The translations under genes and the position numbers were made by a program. Below are positions 33,476 to 46,640 of a stretch of 64,000 nt of DNA, one piece after another (the stretch's first letter is position 1; each line of letters begins with the position of its first letter). The stretch is from Gigantopelta aegis. Its lineage: Eukaryota > Mollusca > Gastropoda > Neomphalida > Peltospiridae. The DNA lies in NCBI RefSeq assembly GCF_016097555.1, contig NC_054713.1, forward strand, positions 45,891,928 to 45,955,927, in the 5' to 3' direction. A model generated the notes under the pieces. That model was not told where the DNA came from, did no database searches, and worked only from the letters and a program-made list of their open reading frames with translations.

Positions 33476-35005
33476 TGAAAATGTGCCAGTAACCAAATGT
33501 TCAAATAATGTTAAGTACTTACTGCTGTCCTGTATTAATCATGTACTGTTACATATACTGGTACGTAAAAGTTTATATGATGCAATGAATCTCCTCTAAA
33601 CAGTAGCCTAAACCTAGTTCACCAAGGTAAACATCTACGGTCCGTTTTTTTACATTTTGACATTTATTGGACCCGATGTTTACAACTTGAACAGCAAAAA
33701 CAAGCGTGCAGTTTCCGCCCAGATTTCAGGCGGAATCGATACAACCATGGAATTAATTATTTCGTGGCGAAATATGAGATGTACCAATAAATATAAACAC
33801 TTACTGTATAAAGAAAACTTCCTGAGTCACGTTTTACGCATAAATAGACAGTTTGTCCAAATAGTAATCCTGCATTAATCCAATTTTCAGTTACGAACAA
33901 AATCTCGAATATTCCTGCCGGCCATTGTGAGCATATTTAAAATGTGATTGAAAACGGTTGTTGGAATCGGATTATTTTTATTATTATTCGTCTCGGGTTC
34001 ACGAGTTTATTCCAAGATATTTAATGGAATATCACGTTTTATAATAATAAATAAATAAACTTAATTAATGAATAATATTGTTTAAAAATCAATTAATTGA
34101 TAATAAATTAATAATAACAATTAAATTTAACTGAATAAAACTCCTAAAATAACTAATGACCAGTAATTATAGCTAAAAAAAAGAAATGAAATAAAACAAA
34201 AAAGAAGAGAAAAAAAGAAGAGAAAAACCTTTGAAACACATGTAAGCAATGGCCTGTAATAATAATATTTAAAAACAATTACTAAAGGAAATAATAATTT
34301 TGGAAAAAGTAAATAAATGAAGGCCTTAAAATAAGTAATGACCTGTACTAACAATCATTATTTTTTTAATAATAATAAAAAAGAATAATACACCCCAAAA
34401 CTTTAATGTGATAATATTATTAACAATGCATATAATGCAACCCACACAAAGCACATATGTAGAAACAAAAATAACAAAATAAATAAATTTAATAATCAAT
34501 TCCATTCAGTTCCGCAATATTTCTTTTTACTGGGTGTACGTAAAATGCTTGATACGAATAATTCTCGTTCTGCAAAATTTTCATTCCGCATTTTCGATGT
34601 GCTAGGATAAAAATAGCTTTCAAATGTTTAAATGTGTCATCTTCAAACATCTAATCCTGGAAAGGTTACCAAAGGTATTGTACTTAATATTTTTGTCTAA
34701 AATTTATTAAAATATGTTGTTGTACGTGTTGAGGCTCTTAAATAAAGCACATATGCCTGATTTTATTAAATCGTGATTGCAAATGGAAAATTCGATCCAA
34801 TGGATAAACGTTACGGCACAGCAATAAACATCACAATAATAAATATCGTGCCGGAGACGTTTATCTTGATGAACTAGCCTAAACCCATAGGCCAAATTGG
34901 GCCAATCCAGTTTACAGGGGTTTGGATTGAGGTAAAAGTATTTGTTGTATTCTGTTCACCATTAATTATGCAAAAAGTAATCACACTATAAATACAATCG
35001 GTAGA
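33476..35005. other. AT-rich DNA, no gene seen
   Basis: Very AT-rich with many TAA and AATA stretches between 33960 and 34520. The 73-residue frame at 33657-33878 has no domain. Nothing is called. Confidence 0.5.
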
Positions 35006-35109
35006 ACTTTCCTTTGGCACTGTCACATATAAAGAACATTATAAATACTTATCATAAATACTTAAAATAGAGTTAAGAGTTAGGGTTAGTGACAGTGCCA
35101 AAGGAAAGT
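35006..35109. mobile_element. 104-bp foldback MITE
   Basis: The left arm ACTTTCCTTTGGCACTGTCA and the right arm GTGACAGTGCCAAAGGAAAG are perfect inverse copies of about 21 bp. The loop contains AGAGTTAGGGTTAGT. No coding content. Confidence 0.88.
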
Positions 35110-35649
35110 CCTTCCATACAATCAAATGTGGATAAAATAATGCAATAATTTATAAGCACATGTCTTGGGAGGTGAGGTGTGTTTTCATCATCAAACAAGT
35201 TGCAATTTCATTTGAAAATGAAATACAGTCGATATATTTCCACAAATCTAAGCCGAAGAATTAACAACTAAAAATAAAATGCATGATTGTCCGGTCACTG
35301 CGAAATGGTCTACGAGATGAAAACGAATTCCAATCTTTCTCAAATTGAATAACTTTATAATAACAAAGCGAGTAGTAAACATACTGACTAATGTATACTT
35401 ACTTCAAAATAAACTTCCATTTAACTTTGGTTGCTTAAAGGGACATTCCTCAGTTTGTTGCAATGCTATAAAGTTTCCGGCTAATAAAACCTTTTTTAAT
35501 TGTTAGAATAACAATTTACTTACATTTCCTTGTCCAGAATATTTATATCTGTATATCCAATGTGTTTTTGGTCCCCCAAATGTTCGTAGTAGCTCAATAT
35601 GCATTTTTGCCAAATATTTTTTCGTACGTATCGATTTATGTTTCCCTAG

Positions 35650-36500
35650 TACCTAGTCATTTCGTACCATTGCAAAAAGTCATTTCGTACCTTAGTTATT
35701 TCGTACCATTGTGAGAAGTCTTTCCATACCATAGTCATTTCATACCAGTATATTAAAAACGAATCGACCATAGCATAAAAGCAGTGTTGTTTTTTTGTTT
35801 TTTTTAAATTTACTTTGACAGTTTGAAAATCAGAACACATTATTGTGCAGCATATCGTTATTGATTTACCATAACACCTGTCAACTGTTATTTCCATTTG
35901 ACCTGACAAGAGCCGTATTTGGCATGTACTACTAACGGCCAACTTCGATGTTTTCTGAAATTGGCTCCAATTGACCAAAGTGTGCTTTTTTTTACATTCA
36001 TAATTAATAAATATGCTAATAATAATAAATAAATAAATAAATATGAACAATTTTTTTCAGTTACCAGCTGAAAAGGTCAAATATTACTTATTATTACTTA
36101 TTATCTTATTTAAGAAATAAACAATAACAACCACTGAAAACATTGACTACCCTATCAATTACCAAATCAGCCAATTGCTCATGTTTATTACTTATACACA
36201 ATGACAATATTTTTTTTGTTTTTGCTGATCAGAAACGCCCTTAAATTAACAACAAATTTGTTTCAGTGTATGGTACGAAATGATAATTTTTTAGGGATAA
36301 AATTAAATATTTAATGATTTATAAAGTCAGTTGCAGGTGGAGTTTGCATCTTATATTAGATTGGGTACGATATGACGTATAATTTTGCAATGGTACGAAA
36401 GGACCAAATTAGGTACAAAATGACTATGGTACAAAAGAACCAAGCTACGAAATGACTATGGTACGAAAGGACCAAGGTACGAAGTGACTAGCAACCGGCC
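35650..36500. mobile_element. inverted-array element built on AGTCATTTCGTACC
   Basis: On the left, about five tandem units of some 21 bp carry AGTCATTTCGTACCATTG. On the right, about eight units carry the inverse, GGTACGAAATGACT and variants such as GGTACGAAAGGACC. The centre is AT-rich. The two arrays point at each other, so the element can fold back along several alternative registers. It is nested in the 35435-38252 composite. Confidence 0.78.
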
Positions 36501-36944
36501 GAAACGACCAGATACCCATAAAATTGCACCATCACAGTATTATGAGTATAATGCTTGGGTTGGGGCGAGTTGACTAATGGACAAAGTTCCGATCTTTCCA
36601 ACATCTATAGATCTCTATAGCTATAAGTACAAGTGACCCTAACCCTAAATGCTAGAACGATCAGAAGGCTTGCCAAGCCGAAGGCAATAGAAAAGAGACA
36701 AGATCAAAAAGTTGTTGAAGTTGAAAAAAAAGAAGGAAAAAAAGAACATTATTATGAAATCTTGGAATTGTTATCGGCATCATTTCTACTTGTTTTGTTT
36801 AAAATGCGTCCATTCGTATCGCTTAGTTTAACGGAATTTTTTTTTGTAATACTACTGACTTGTAGGAAACAAATGGAAAGTCGTTGGTAATCAATGCAAA
36901 ACGTCAATATTAAAAAAAAAAATAACATTAAAAACGTGCTTTCC

Positions 36945-37564
36945 ATACGGTTCGTCCACAGACGATTGGTCTACTCGATGACTGCATTTTTTTCATACAT
37001 ATTAATAGTTATTTCTTTGACATTGTAATCGTTTCTTAACATTATTTTGTGGTATACTATAACCCAAAAAGTAAAATAGAGTTAGAATTCAACATTAATA
37101 TCCATTTTTTATTAACTGTTTGTATTCATTATCATGCCCCGGACGATTCATCCACTCGCTCGTACATTATCTCGCATGTCACGATGTGGTAAATAGGTAA
37201 TGCAAGCCTCCGCGTTGGAAGACTTTATTACCCCCTCACCCCCCCCCATGCCATGTTCTCCTTCAATGGCGTACATTATATCCATTGTACCCTCCCCCGT
37301 CACATGTTATCCCCATATGCCTAATAACCTCGAAATAAAATAAAAACTCGTCTTCAATTCCAATATAATTAAATGTACATTAAAAAACAATTCAACAAAA
37401 CAACAAATGTCATTCAAACAAAGTGTGTTCGTTTTAGACGCGACTTGATTCAACTTTCCGGATCTGGTTTCACGTACTGCGATTTTGTGTTTCCGTTGAC
37501 TGGTGATCGTATTGAGTCAGTTTTGTCGGAATCGAAGGAAAGGATCGGCGATCTCCCGTAACCC

Positions 37565-37597
<33 letters not shown>

Positions 37598-37990
37598 TGC
37601 ACTTACTGAAATGTGCATTTGCTAGATCGGGGAACTTTCTCGGATTGAATCATTGCTAAAACTAGGTTGTAGAATCAAACTTTTTGTTGAACTTTGGAGT
37701 AATCATCTATCAACAATCGGAGAAGTTGGGTCATAACACCTACCCACCCCCCTATGAAAATCTCGACGGATTTACACGATTTGGAAAAACGACCCTTAGA
37801 GACCCAGAAAAAGCGGAAAATCCGGCATATGCCGGAAAACTTTCACCCATGGAAATGTACTGGGGAAATAAAAACCCAGTGGACGAATAGTCCGGAACTG
37901 ATTTTTTGTAGTGGACGAATCATCTTGAGTTACTCAGTGGACGAATCGTCCGTGGACAAATTGTCCAGTGGACGAATCGACTGCATCCCA
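36945..37990. mobile_element. inverted-repeat element built on GTGGACGAATCGTCC
   Basis: The left side has GGTTCGTCCACAGACGATTG and GGACGATTCATCCACTCG. The right side has the inverse, AGTGGACGAATCGTCCGTGG, repeated four times with variants near 37878, 37911, 37938 and 37966. No transposase. The ends are approximate. Confidence 0.6.
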
Positions 37991-38252
37991 AAAACGTGTA
38001 CTCGCCGAAGCCATGTTGAATATTGCATTGTGGGAAATTTGTGTTCTCGTCATCACTGCGACCTCTGACCTTCACCTTTCCGCGAGGATTTCAAATAATC
38101 GTGTCATGGGGAATCCCGAAAGTATTGTTCTATGTAAGTATTTCAATTTCGCACTTTTCATTGATTTTTTTACACAAATGTATTACAGGTGAGTTTACTA
38201 ATCCATATTACTGTCTATTTTATTAGCTTTAAAGTCAGGAATGTCCCTTTAA

Positions 38253-40170
38253 TTAATTGACATTTTTTAAAAACGCAACATCAGCTGAAGTGAAGGTACC
38301 ATAGTGACAACTATTGAACTAACCCGGAGTCTCGTCCAAGGTAATATTCTGCAATAAATGACTGCTAACTGTGGGTCAGTGTGGTTTCAGAGGCACAATT
38401 TACATTAAATAAACACAATGGAACTAGATGATTCGTCCCAGTTTTGAAAGATGGGCCTAAACTTTCATGTTAAAGGATGTGTTGGTCGTTGAGCCATTTG
38501 CAACTTGTAGGACTTCTTCGGGTCCATTAATAGACATGGGGGGGAAATCTTTCCCAGGGAAAACATGAATGAATTCTAGTAACAGTATAAGCATGTGCAT
38601 GATATGGTTTAAAAAAAAAAAAAAAAGACTTACATGTAAGTATGCATTTTAAAACATACTGCATCACACTGCTTCAGAAATATTTACTCTTAATGTTAAG
38701 TTTGTGATTACTAAAGCTTGGCAAATGACACATTTGTACCGGGTAACGTCCATGACTAGACACTCATTTAGGCTCGTAGAAACGATATCTGGAGTGGTGG
38801 GTGGACACAACCTTTGTGGTAGGGAGACAAGTCATATTTTCAATTTTATTGTCCGGGCCTTTTATTTCCAGACATGTTCTAAGGTCTCACTACACAGATC
38901 ACTTCCGGGTGAGAGTTCATTCATCACGGTCCACTATAGTTCCTAATTGTGACACGTTATGGTTCACATAATCACTTTTAGGAAATGGTGAAGAATTAAA
39001 ACAATATGTATGTTTAATGGTAAGCCTTCTGGCTGTATTTTGCCTATGTTATTTTGTAATGTTGTGCATCAACCTTTTGGGACATGGGTATATAGTGCAA
39101 GAGACAGCCGGAGTGAATCGGTTAATGAACTACCTGTTCGGACCGGTACTACAACCAGATGCGGTCATATACAAAAAACTAAGATGGAAATGTTCTCAAT
39201 TTTGGAGTGAAAATACTTTTATAATGTATGTTTGCAATGGTGTATGTTGTTAGTGGCAACGAGAACCTGTTCTATTGGCAATCTTCGTTTGAAGTTGGGC
39301 AATTTAACATGGGTTTCAATGGCGGATGACATCTGTGTAGTAAGACCTAATAACAAATCAACAAGAAACCACGTAATCGGGATTATCCCGCCTTTTCACA
39401 GGTTAGTTTATCGATTATAATTTTGTTTTGTCATACAAAATTATTTTTAAGTAACATATTTCATAAAATTCACTGCAGACATATAGATAGATATAAGTTA
39501 CACCTAAATAATAAAATAATAATTGTTGACTAATATATTTTTATTCTTAGATTAACCCGTCTAACAGGTTTTCATTTTATCATATTACCGATGATGTAAT
39601 CAGTAATTAACAAAAATCAGAGAAACACTGACTTTCACATTTGTGGTAAACTACTTCGTTTTAAACTTAAACAAAACAATAAACTTTTTTTTCCTTTTTT
39701 TAAATACGAATGGTATCGAATATAATGTTTCAATCAAATAAATTATTTGTCAGCCGAGATGTTCTGAGTGGGGAATTCGGAACTCAATCGCAGCTACAGC
39801 TCCAAGGTATTCCAATTTATTTATGAGCTAAGATTATTATGTTATCAAGACCATGTTTATTTAACTCAAACCACGATATTTGTATGACATTTTGCGATGC
39901 GACGCTGCTGATTTTGTGTGGTACAACAACTGCTAAATATTATGATACTGCTTTGTAAAAAACAAAAAATTTACTTGTTCAACAGATAACCACTAAGGTA
40001 CATTATGCTTGTACGAGTAAATTTCCACTTGTCAGGACAAATGAACAAGTGCTTATTTCGAACGCTGGGGTAAGTTTTAAGGTTAGGCTTAGGGTTAGTC
40101 TTAGAGACTTTGATATAGAGGGGTATGGGTCGAACTCTTTCCATTGCAGGAAGGTGCCAAAAAGTGTGGG
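38253..40170. other. AT-rich DNA; one doubtful small frame
   Basis: No supported gene. A frame at 39017-39253 would give 78 residues with a hydrophobic start (MVSLLAVFCLCYFVMLCINL) like a signal peptide, but there is no donor, promoter or domain support. A poly-A run lies near 38609 and TTAGGGTTAG-like debris near 40090. Confidence 0.4.
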
Positions 40171-40177
40171 GGAGCAC

Positions 40178-40247
40178 ACACACACACACACACATACATA
40201 TATGTACATGTATAAATATATAAAAACCACTGCTGCTGCTAAAAAGT

Positions 40248-40279
<32 letters not shown>
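40178..40279 (+). repeat. CA repeat and poly-G run
   Basis: ACACACAC lies at about 40178-40192, followed by TA-rich DNA and a run of about 32 G at 40248-40279. Length in such runs is unreliable. Confidence 0.95.
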
Positions 40280-40429
40280 GTTGCATGTGGGAGCAACTAA
40301 ACTCTTCCCATAACCAACTCTACCCAGTCATTGGTCAACTCACCCCAGCCATTGGTCAACTCACCCCACACTGTTTAGTCAACTTGTGTCATTACCGTTT
40401 TATTAATTAAACACACTCTCTCACAGATG

Positions 40430-40890
40430 GTTGACCTAATTAATGACCCAACAAGGTATTATATGACAATATATACATTTGATTTGTACCTTAAAGTACT
40501 TTATTGAACCATCTATATAACCACCATATCACACTTATTATTGATATTTTATAAAAATAATTCAATTATGGGTACAGTCCATAATTATGAGAAAAATAAC
40601 GGCTATTTGGAGAGCAGAGGTGTGACATATTATTTTGAGTCACGTTATGGGCATTCCCCGAATAACCGCAGTGTCAAAACAATTTACCAAGCTCGTGTAA
40701 CGAGAGCGCTTGACCGTCCTATGCGACGTAGGGTAAATAGAAAAACAACAATAGATTGCATCTATAGATAAATTTATCGTTAGTCGTATGTGAAAAACTC
40801 AACATCTGGATCACGAACACCTCCATTTTCCACCATGTCAAATTCATTATTATGCAAAATATGCCATAACAGCTGACTTGGGATAGGAAT
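40430..40890 (+). repeat. dispersed repeat block B, copy 1
   Basis: From GATGGTTGACCTAATTAATG to AAATATGCCATAACAGCT, this segment recurs at 43680-44238 in the same orientation. That second copy holds about 100 extra bases near 44010-44125. The 76-residue frame inside is not open in the other copy and is not called a gene. Confidence 0.85.
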
Positions 40891-40919
40891 TGTTACATTT
40901 TTACAGAATACGCTGAACT

Positions 40920-41656
40920 AAACGATGTTTATTTATATACGATGTGACTATATATATATATATATACGAAGGCTGTGTATATAGCCTCCGCTAACGAGGG
41001 CTGGCTATATTCACAGCAAAAATGTATATAGGCGGTAAATAAGTATTTGATTAATCTATATTACCGAACCATCAGGGGAGTACATGAATTTAGCGGATCC
41101 TTTTGTGTATGTTTTCCACTGACATGAATAGCGTAATATTGCCCGTACAGTACTAGCAAAGTAAATAATAATAAAAAAAAAAAATATTAAAAATAATACA
41201 CTATTATTATTATTATTATTATTATTATTACTACCATACTACTACCTTTTTGTGGTGGAGGGGGCAGTGTTTTATCTGGGGGAGTTTTGGCTATAAAAAT
41301 GCAAGATTAACGTGATATGTGCCAGGCTGAATGTCCCTGCACGTAGAACTGGATTCAACTGGGTTGAGTAATAATTCAATCTGATTAAAATTAGCTCCAC
41401 TATTACATGTGGATCTAACAGCAGTCCGTTGGAGCTCATGTCCAGTTGACCTTTCATTCGACCAATCAAAACCTTACTTGTAGAATCATGCCAGATTGGT
41501 AATAATTAAGACAACCTTTGGACAACAAAACATGCGACAGTACACTATGGGTTTTTTTACGCTATACATTAAACCGAATGACCACTTTGCGAACCAGTCA
41601 AAATAATTTAATAATAATAATAAATGGTGAGTTAATGTTCTGAAAGTTTTATTATA
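40920..41656. other. microsatellites and AT-rich DNA
   Basis: A short TA run lies at 40950-40966 and an ATT run near 41203-41231. No gene was recognised before the Tc1 element at 41657. Confidence 0.5.
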
Positions 41657-43264
41657 CTACTCAAAAGAATTTAAGGGTCAGACGATATTTTCGACATTAT
41701 TTTCTGAATGTCATTTATATTAGCTAGACCATAATGTCACGCATGGTATTGTTCCATTTTGACGAAAGTGGGTCTAAGCAACCCATAAATGAATTAAAAT
41801 CCACTGTCATTGACACTGTCGACTAGTTCTAATGGCGAAAACATGCTTACATTTGCACGTAAATTAGGGCGAAAGCGAAAGGTCTGCTAAGTGCCCATAA
41901 CTTGCTTTTTCACAAAGTGCTTCATTTGCACGCTTTGTACGTGTATTCCATGTTCCCAATGCTGAATTTCCGTATAATTGGAGCTTGCGTTTGTGTACGG
42001 TGCACACTCCAAATTCGACAATGGTACGACTTCAACTGACTATCGAAGATCGAGGAAGGGCTAAATTGCTTGGCTTCAGGATGGCAATACACAAAGAAAT
42101 GTTGCTCTGAGACTTGATGTCAGTCAGAGTGTCGTTGGCCGACTGTGGCAACGGTGCCAAGCAACGAATTTTGTTCGAAATCGTCCACGTTCGGGAAGAC
42201 CCTGAAGCACTACAAATAGAGAGGACCGCTACATCACCAATATGGCTCTACGTCAATGCACAACCACTGCACGCCAATTACGTGACAATCTGCGGACTGT
42301 GACTGGAACTCGAGTGTCTGATCAAACCATACGCAATCGTCTGAGAGCCAATAATCTACGCTGCTGTCGCCAGGCTGTTCGACCACCACTCCTACCACGT
42401 CACAGAATGGCCAGACGTCACTGGTGCACGCTTCATCTGCGGTGGCAACGTGTTCAGTGGGGTCGAGTGATGTTCACTGATGAGTCCAGGTTTAGTCTCC
42501 AGTTCAACGACGGTCGGGTTCGTGTCTACAGACGTCCTGGGGAGCGCTTCGCTGACGTTAACGTTAGACAACGTCACCAGTTCGGTGGTGGCAGCGTCAT
42601 GGTGTAGAGCGGCATCTCTATCCACCACAGGACCCCCCTCTATGTGGTGGATGGCAATCTGAATGGAATCCGCTATCTGAATGAGATTTATCCGGCCGTT
42701 GGTTCTCCCAGGCCTTCAGCAGATTGGCGGCGGGGCAGTTCTGCAGGATGACAAATGCCAGAACCCACAGCGCCAGGGTGGTAATGGACTTTCTCAGACA
42801 ACAAGGTATCGCCAGGATGGATTGGCCAGCATATTCGCCCCTGACTTGGCCCAATAGAGCACGCCTGGGACGAATTAGGCAGTGAGAGTTCGGGGATAAC
42901 CCATGCCCCTCCGGCCAACCTTCATGATCTGGGTCAATCTTATGGCAGAGTGGCAGGCCATTCCCCAAGAGTTCTTTCAGACATCTGATCAACAGCATGA
43001 GGCAACGATGTGTCGAGTGTATTCGCGCCAGGGGTGGATTCACACACTATTAAACGAATGTTCTAATGTGTAAAATCCGTGTTTGACAACCTTCAACTTT
43101 GACAGCATGTCATGTGACTTTCTTGTATACAGTGACGTTTATTTGTGGTTTTTTGTAAATATGGAACAATAAATAAAAAATTTGGTGTAGTTTACATCAT
43201 CAATCTAATACACTCTGAAAGTTATTTGGTTATAAATTTTTGACCCTTAAATTCTTTTGAGTAG
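41657..43264 (+). mobile_element. second Tc1/mariner element, degenerate
   Basis: The left end CTACTCAAAAGAATTTAAGG and the right end (inverse CTACTCAAAAGAATTTAAGG) are perfect inverted repeats of about 25 bp, each next to TA. The 1.6-kb length fits Tc1. It is a different family from the element at 7510-9004: the terminal repeats differ and the transposases are only distantly alike. Confidence 0.92.
42021..43050 (+). pseudogene. Tc1 transposase, multiply broken
   Basis: It starts at 42021 with MVRLQLTIEDRGRAK. The clearest open part, 42242-42607, includes TARQLRDNLRTVTGTRVSDQ, WGRVMFTDESRFSLQFNDGR and HQFGGGSVMV, so the first catalytic Asp is present. The open part ends at a TAG where the family has Trp. 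Further on only debris remains, such as CCCTGACTTGGCCCAATAGAGC for the Pro-Asp-Leu...Glu-His region. Several shifts and stops make it inactive. Confidence 0.88.
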
Positions 43265-43467
43265 TATATTTTATTTCAGTGTAGTCGCAATTATTTTCGT
43301 TATGAAATTAATAATATATTTTTTATTATTTGCCATATATATAGCTGGCCCCCATTTGCCAAGTCTCTATACACGGCAGTCATTTATATAAAATCCAAAA
43401 ATACATTACGCGGTTGTCGTATATATAGCCTCATCACTACGAGTCTTGCCGTAATATTTTAACGTAT

Positions 43468-43662
43468 AAACATGAAGAGTTCTAACTTTTAAAAATGAAT
43501 CGTGTCATGGAATTTCCTCGATCGTAGTTCAATTAAAATGTTTTGGATCATACAGTAAATAGGTTTGGTATTCCAAATGAATGTAATTTTTATTTATAAT
43601 CCATATTTAGAGAAATAAGGCCCACTAAATCCATGATTGAGCGCCTTTAAATATAACAATAG
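43468..43662 (+). repeat. dispersed repeat block A, copy 1
   Basis: From GAAGAGTTCTAACTTTTAAA to AGAAATAAGGCCCACTAAAT, this recurs at 46478-46640 in direct orientation. The two copies bracket block B and the 2.2-kb repeat, so the order is A, B, C, A. Confidence 0.82.
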
Positions 43663-43679
43663 TTTGAAGTTGCTCAGTC

Positions 43680-44238
43680 ACTGATGGTTGACCTAATTAA
43701 TTACCAACAAGGTATTATCTGAAAATATATACATTTGATTTGTACCTAAAAGCACTTTATTGAACCATCTACATAACCACTATATCCCACTTATTATTGA
43801 TATTTTATAAAAAATAATTGAATTATGTCGACAGTCCATAATTCAGAGAAAAATAATGGCTACTTCGAGAGCAGAGGTGTGACTTATTATTTTTGAGTCA
43901 AATGACTGGCATCCCTTGAATAACCGCAGTGTCAAAATGATTTACCAAGCTCGTGCAACGAGATCACTTGACTGTCCTCTGCGACGTATGGTAAATAGAA
44001 AGAAAAGAAACACACAATGAAAATAAGTTACTAAAAATTAATTAAAATGTACTGAATGATAAGCATGTACATTCATTTATTTTAGTAACAGAAGCATATT
44101 AAACATCAACAATCCTGACTAGTTAGGCCTTTGCATCTATAGGTAAATCGTACGCGAAAAAATCTAAACATCTGGATCACAAACACAGTCATTTTCCACC
44201 ATGTGAAGTTCATTTTTATGCAAAATATGCTGTAACAG
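43680..44238 (+). repeat. dispersed repeat block B, copy 2
   Basis: Matches 40430-40890, with an added segment near 44010-44125. It runs directly into the 2.2-kb repeat at 44239. Confidence 0.85.
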
Positions 44239-46465
44239 CTACCCTAGTTCTGCACAAAATTTGAGTACAGGTACCCCATACATGTTTCAAGCACAAGGCT
44301 ACCTAACACAGTGGTACCAGATGAAATAAAATTGCATATTTTTTTACCCAGATGAAACTATTTTTGTTTACAACCAACACACTCGCATTTATCACAAATC
44401 GCAGGACTTGTGGTGTTCACTTCTCTATCAAAAGTTGGGTGCACCTCCAACTTTGACCCAGCCGGAAGTTATTTGGTTTAGTACTGCCTGTACTGATAAC
44501 ATACATTTTTCAAAAAGTGTCCAGTTGTGTGTCTTTATGACAACCAGGACCTGATGTATTCTGACATAAACTGACAACCTCACTGAAACTGTTGTTTCTA
44601 CAGTCCAGCCTAATATAATATACACCTCATAAGACATATATATTGCACAGTTTTGTACAAATGCAATATGTCATTAAACAACAAAATGTTTTAAAATAAA
44701 ACTCCTGAAGATATTTACTGCCATTTACTCAGGTAAATGTGTAGAGACAACAAAGATAGTCAGAGTACACCTATCCTTTTAAAGAATTCCATTAAAACAC
44801 ATGCACTTGACTGACCCCTAGATTATGAAGACCTTAACAGGCACATCAAAGAAATACAAGTACTAGTATTAAAAAAAATACACTGTCTGAGGAAGGAAAG
44901 ACCAACATGACTGTACCTGTATGAAGTAATGACTTAAAAAGTCCTGAACATTAGTGTTGGGAGAAAATCCTGTATGCTGGGTGTGGGTTTCTTCAAGTTA
45001 CCAGATGTGGGAATTTCAAATCCATCGGCCATGCTGATTTTCATAATGAACCATCAAAACCATTGGCAGCCACCAATATTCCTGACTATATTTTATTTAT
45101 AGCTTACTGTAGTTGGAGGTTTTAATAGTTGTGATATGTGGAATTATCATCCAGCTTCCACACATTTATTTTTGATTAATTACTGAATGTTTTTTTTTTT
45201 AAATGACATATAATTATCCGAACATCTATTTTCTTGCATTATTTTCTAATCTAGAAGAATACAATGTGTATATTGGATGTATTCCTACAATCTGTAATCC
45301 ATCATTTTATTTAGCTAGTAACATTGGGTAATACAGCTTTAACAATAAAATAAATTATCAACTTAAATCTGAAAAAAATTGGTTCTGAATCTAGTATAAA
45401 CTTAAAATGCTCTTCATGAGAGCAAACTAAGTGATTATTAAAAAAAAAATTTTTTATCTGGAGATCTAAATATATGTTTAACAAGCTTATTGTTGTGGAT
45501 AAATAAGAACAGAAGGAGGCACAATAATTGAACACACAAATTTAATTATGTTTTTGGTAAAGTTTTTCTTCAAATTTACTTAAAATTTTGCATAAAACTA
45601 CAAATTTGTCTAAAATATAACTTAGCACCCTATAAATATGTCAAAATGACAATAAAAATCAAGTTCTTTACAAATTTAAGTTTTCAGAATTTCATACATG
45701 TATGAAAAATTACTTATGTTAATTATTAATGGAAACTAAAGACATTAACCCACTATTGGCACATGCTATTTTTAATATAAAAATAAATTGCTATTAAAAT
45801 CTTAGTTCAGGTTGCCTATATATAATACCATATTTAAGAACAGTTGTATATGGCCAGTCAAATACCATGCAAAACGAAATTATTCAAATCTTTATAGTAT
45901 GAATTATAGGCCAAAATCAACTTTTCCTTAGTGCTAACTTTGATTCAAACTCCATTCAGAGCCATGTAGGCCTACAGTGATTATTGTCATGGTCAAGGTC
46001 ATTGTGACCTTGCATGGTCAAGTGATGGCGAATTAATCAACCAATATAGTTTAATTAAATAAAATGACAAAATCATGTTTTTTTATTATGCACTAAATAT
46101 GTGCTATAGGGTGTATACTACCAAATCAAATCCCATAAACGACAATAGTAACATGTGGCTAAAACTCCTACCTGCAGCGTATCAATCGACATAAACGCCA
46201 CAGATATAAATACTACCAACCCTCACCCTTGAAGTGAACCAGAAAATATTGTGGGTCAAGCTGCTCATTTCTGAGATAACGGGTAGCGTCTATGACTACC
46301 CTAGTTCCACACAAAATTCAAGTACTTATTTTTACATGTACCCCATACATGTTCCAAGCACAAGGCTACTTGATACAGTGGTACTAGATGAAATAAAATT
46401 GCATATTTTTACTACCCAGATGAAACCAAGACACTCACATTTATCACAAATCACAGGACATTTCA
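44239..46465 (+). repeat. 2.2-kb non-coding repeat with direct terminal repeats, copy 2
   Basis: Homologous to 15174-17404 along its length. Here the left terminal repeat is the complete one (44239-44495, starting CTACCCTAGTTCTGCACAAA) and the right one starts at 46296. Taken with copy 1, the full terminal repeat is about 260 bp. The interior has no gene. The family is not assigned. Confidence 0.8.
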
Positions 46466-46477
46466 CAAGAGGAGTTC

Positions 46478-46640
46478 AACATTTTAAAAATGAAGCATGT
46501 CATGGAATTCCCTCGATCGTGTTTTAATTAAAATGTTTTGGATGATACAATGATGAGGTTTGGTATACCAAATGAATGTAATTTCCATTTATAATCCATA
46601 TTTAGAGAAGTAAGGCCCACTAAATCTGTGACTGTGTGCC
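46478..46640 (+). repeat. dispersed repeat block A, copy 2
   Basis: Matches 43468-43662 (for example GTCATGGAATTCCCTCGATC and TTTATAATCCATATTTAGAG). Confidence 0.82.

Larger units (their letters stand above)
35435..38252. mobile_element. 2.8-kb composite ending in TTAAAGGGACATTCCT
   Basis: The left end TTAAAGGGACATTCCTCAGT and the right end (inverse TTAAAGGGACATTCCTGACT) are inverted repeats of a family also seen as a fragment at about 9223-9265. Two other inverted-repeat elements lie inside, at about 35650-36500 and 36945-37990. No transposase was found. A 24-C run at 37562-37585 follows a 62-residue frame that has no domain. Confidence 0.7.
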
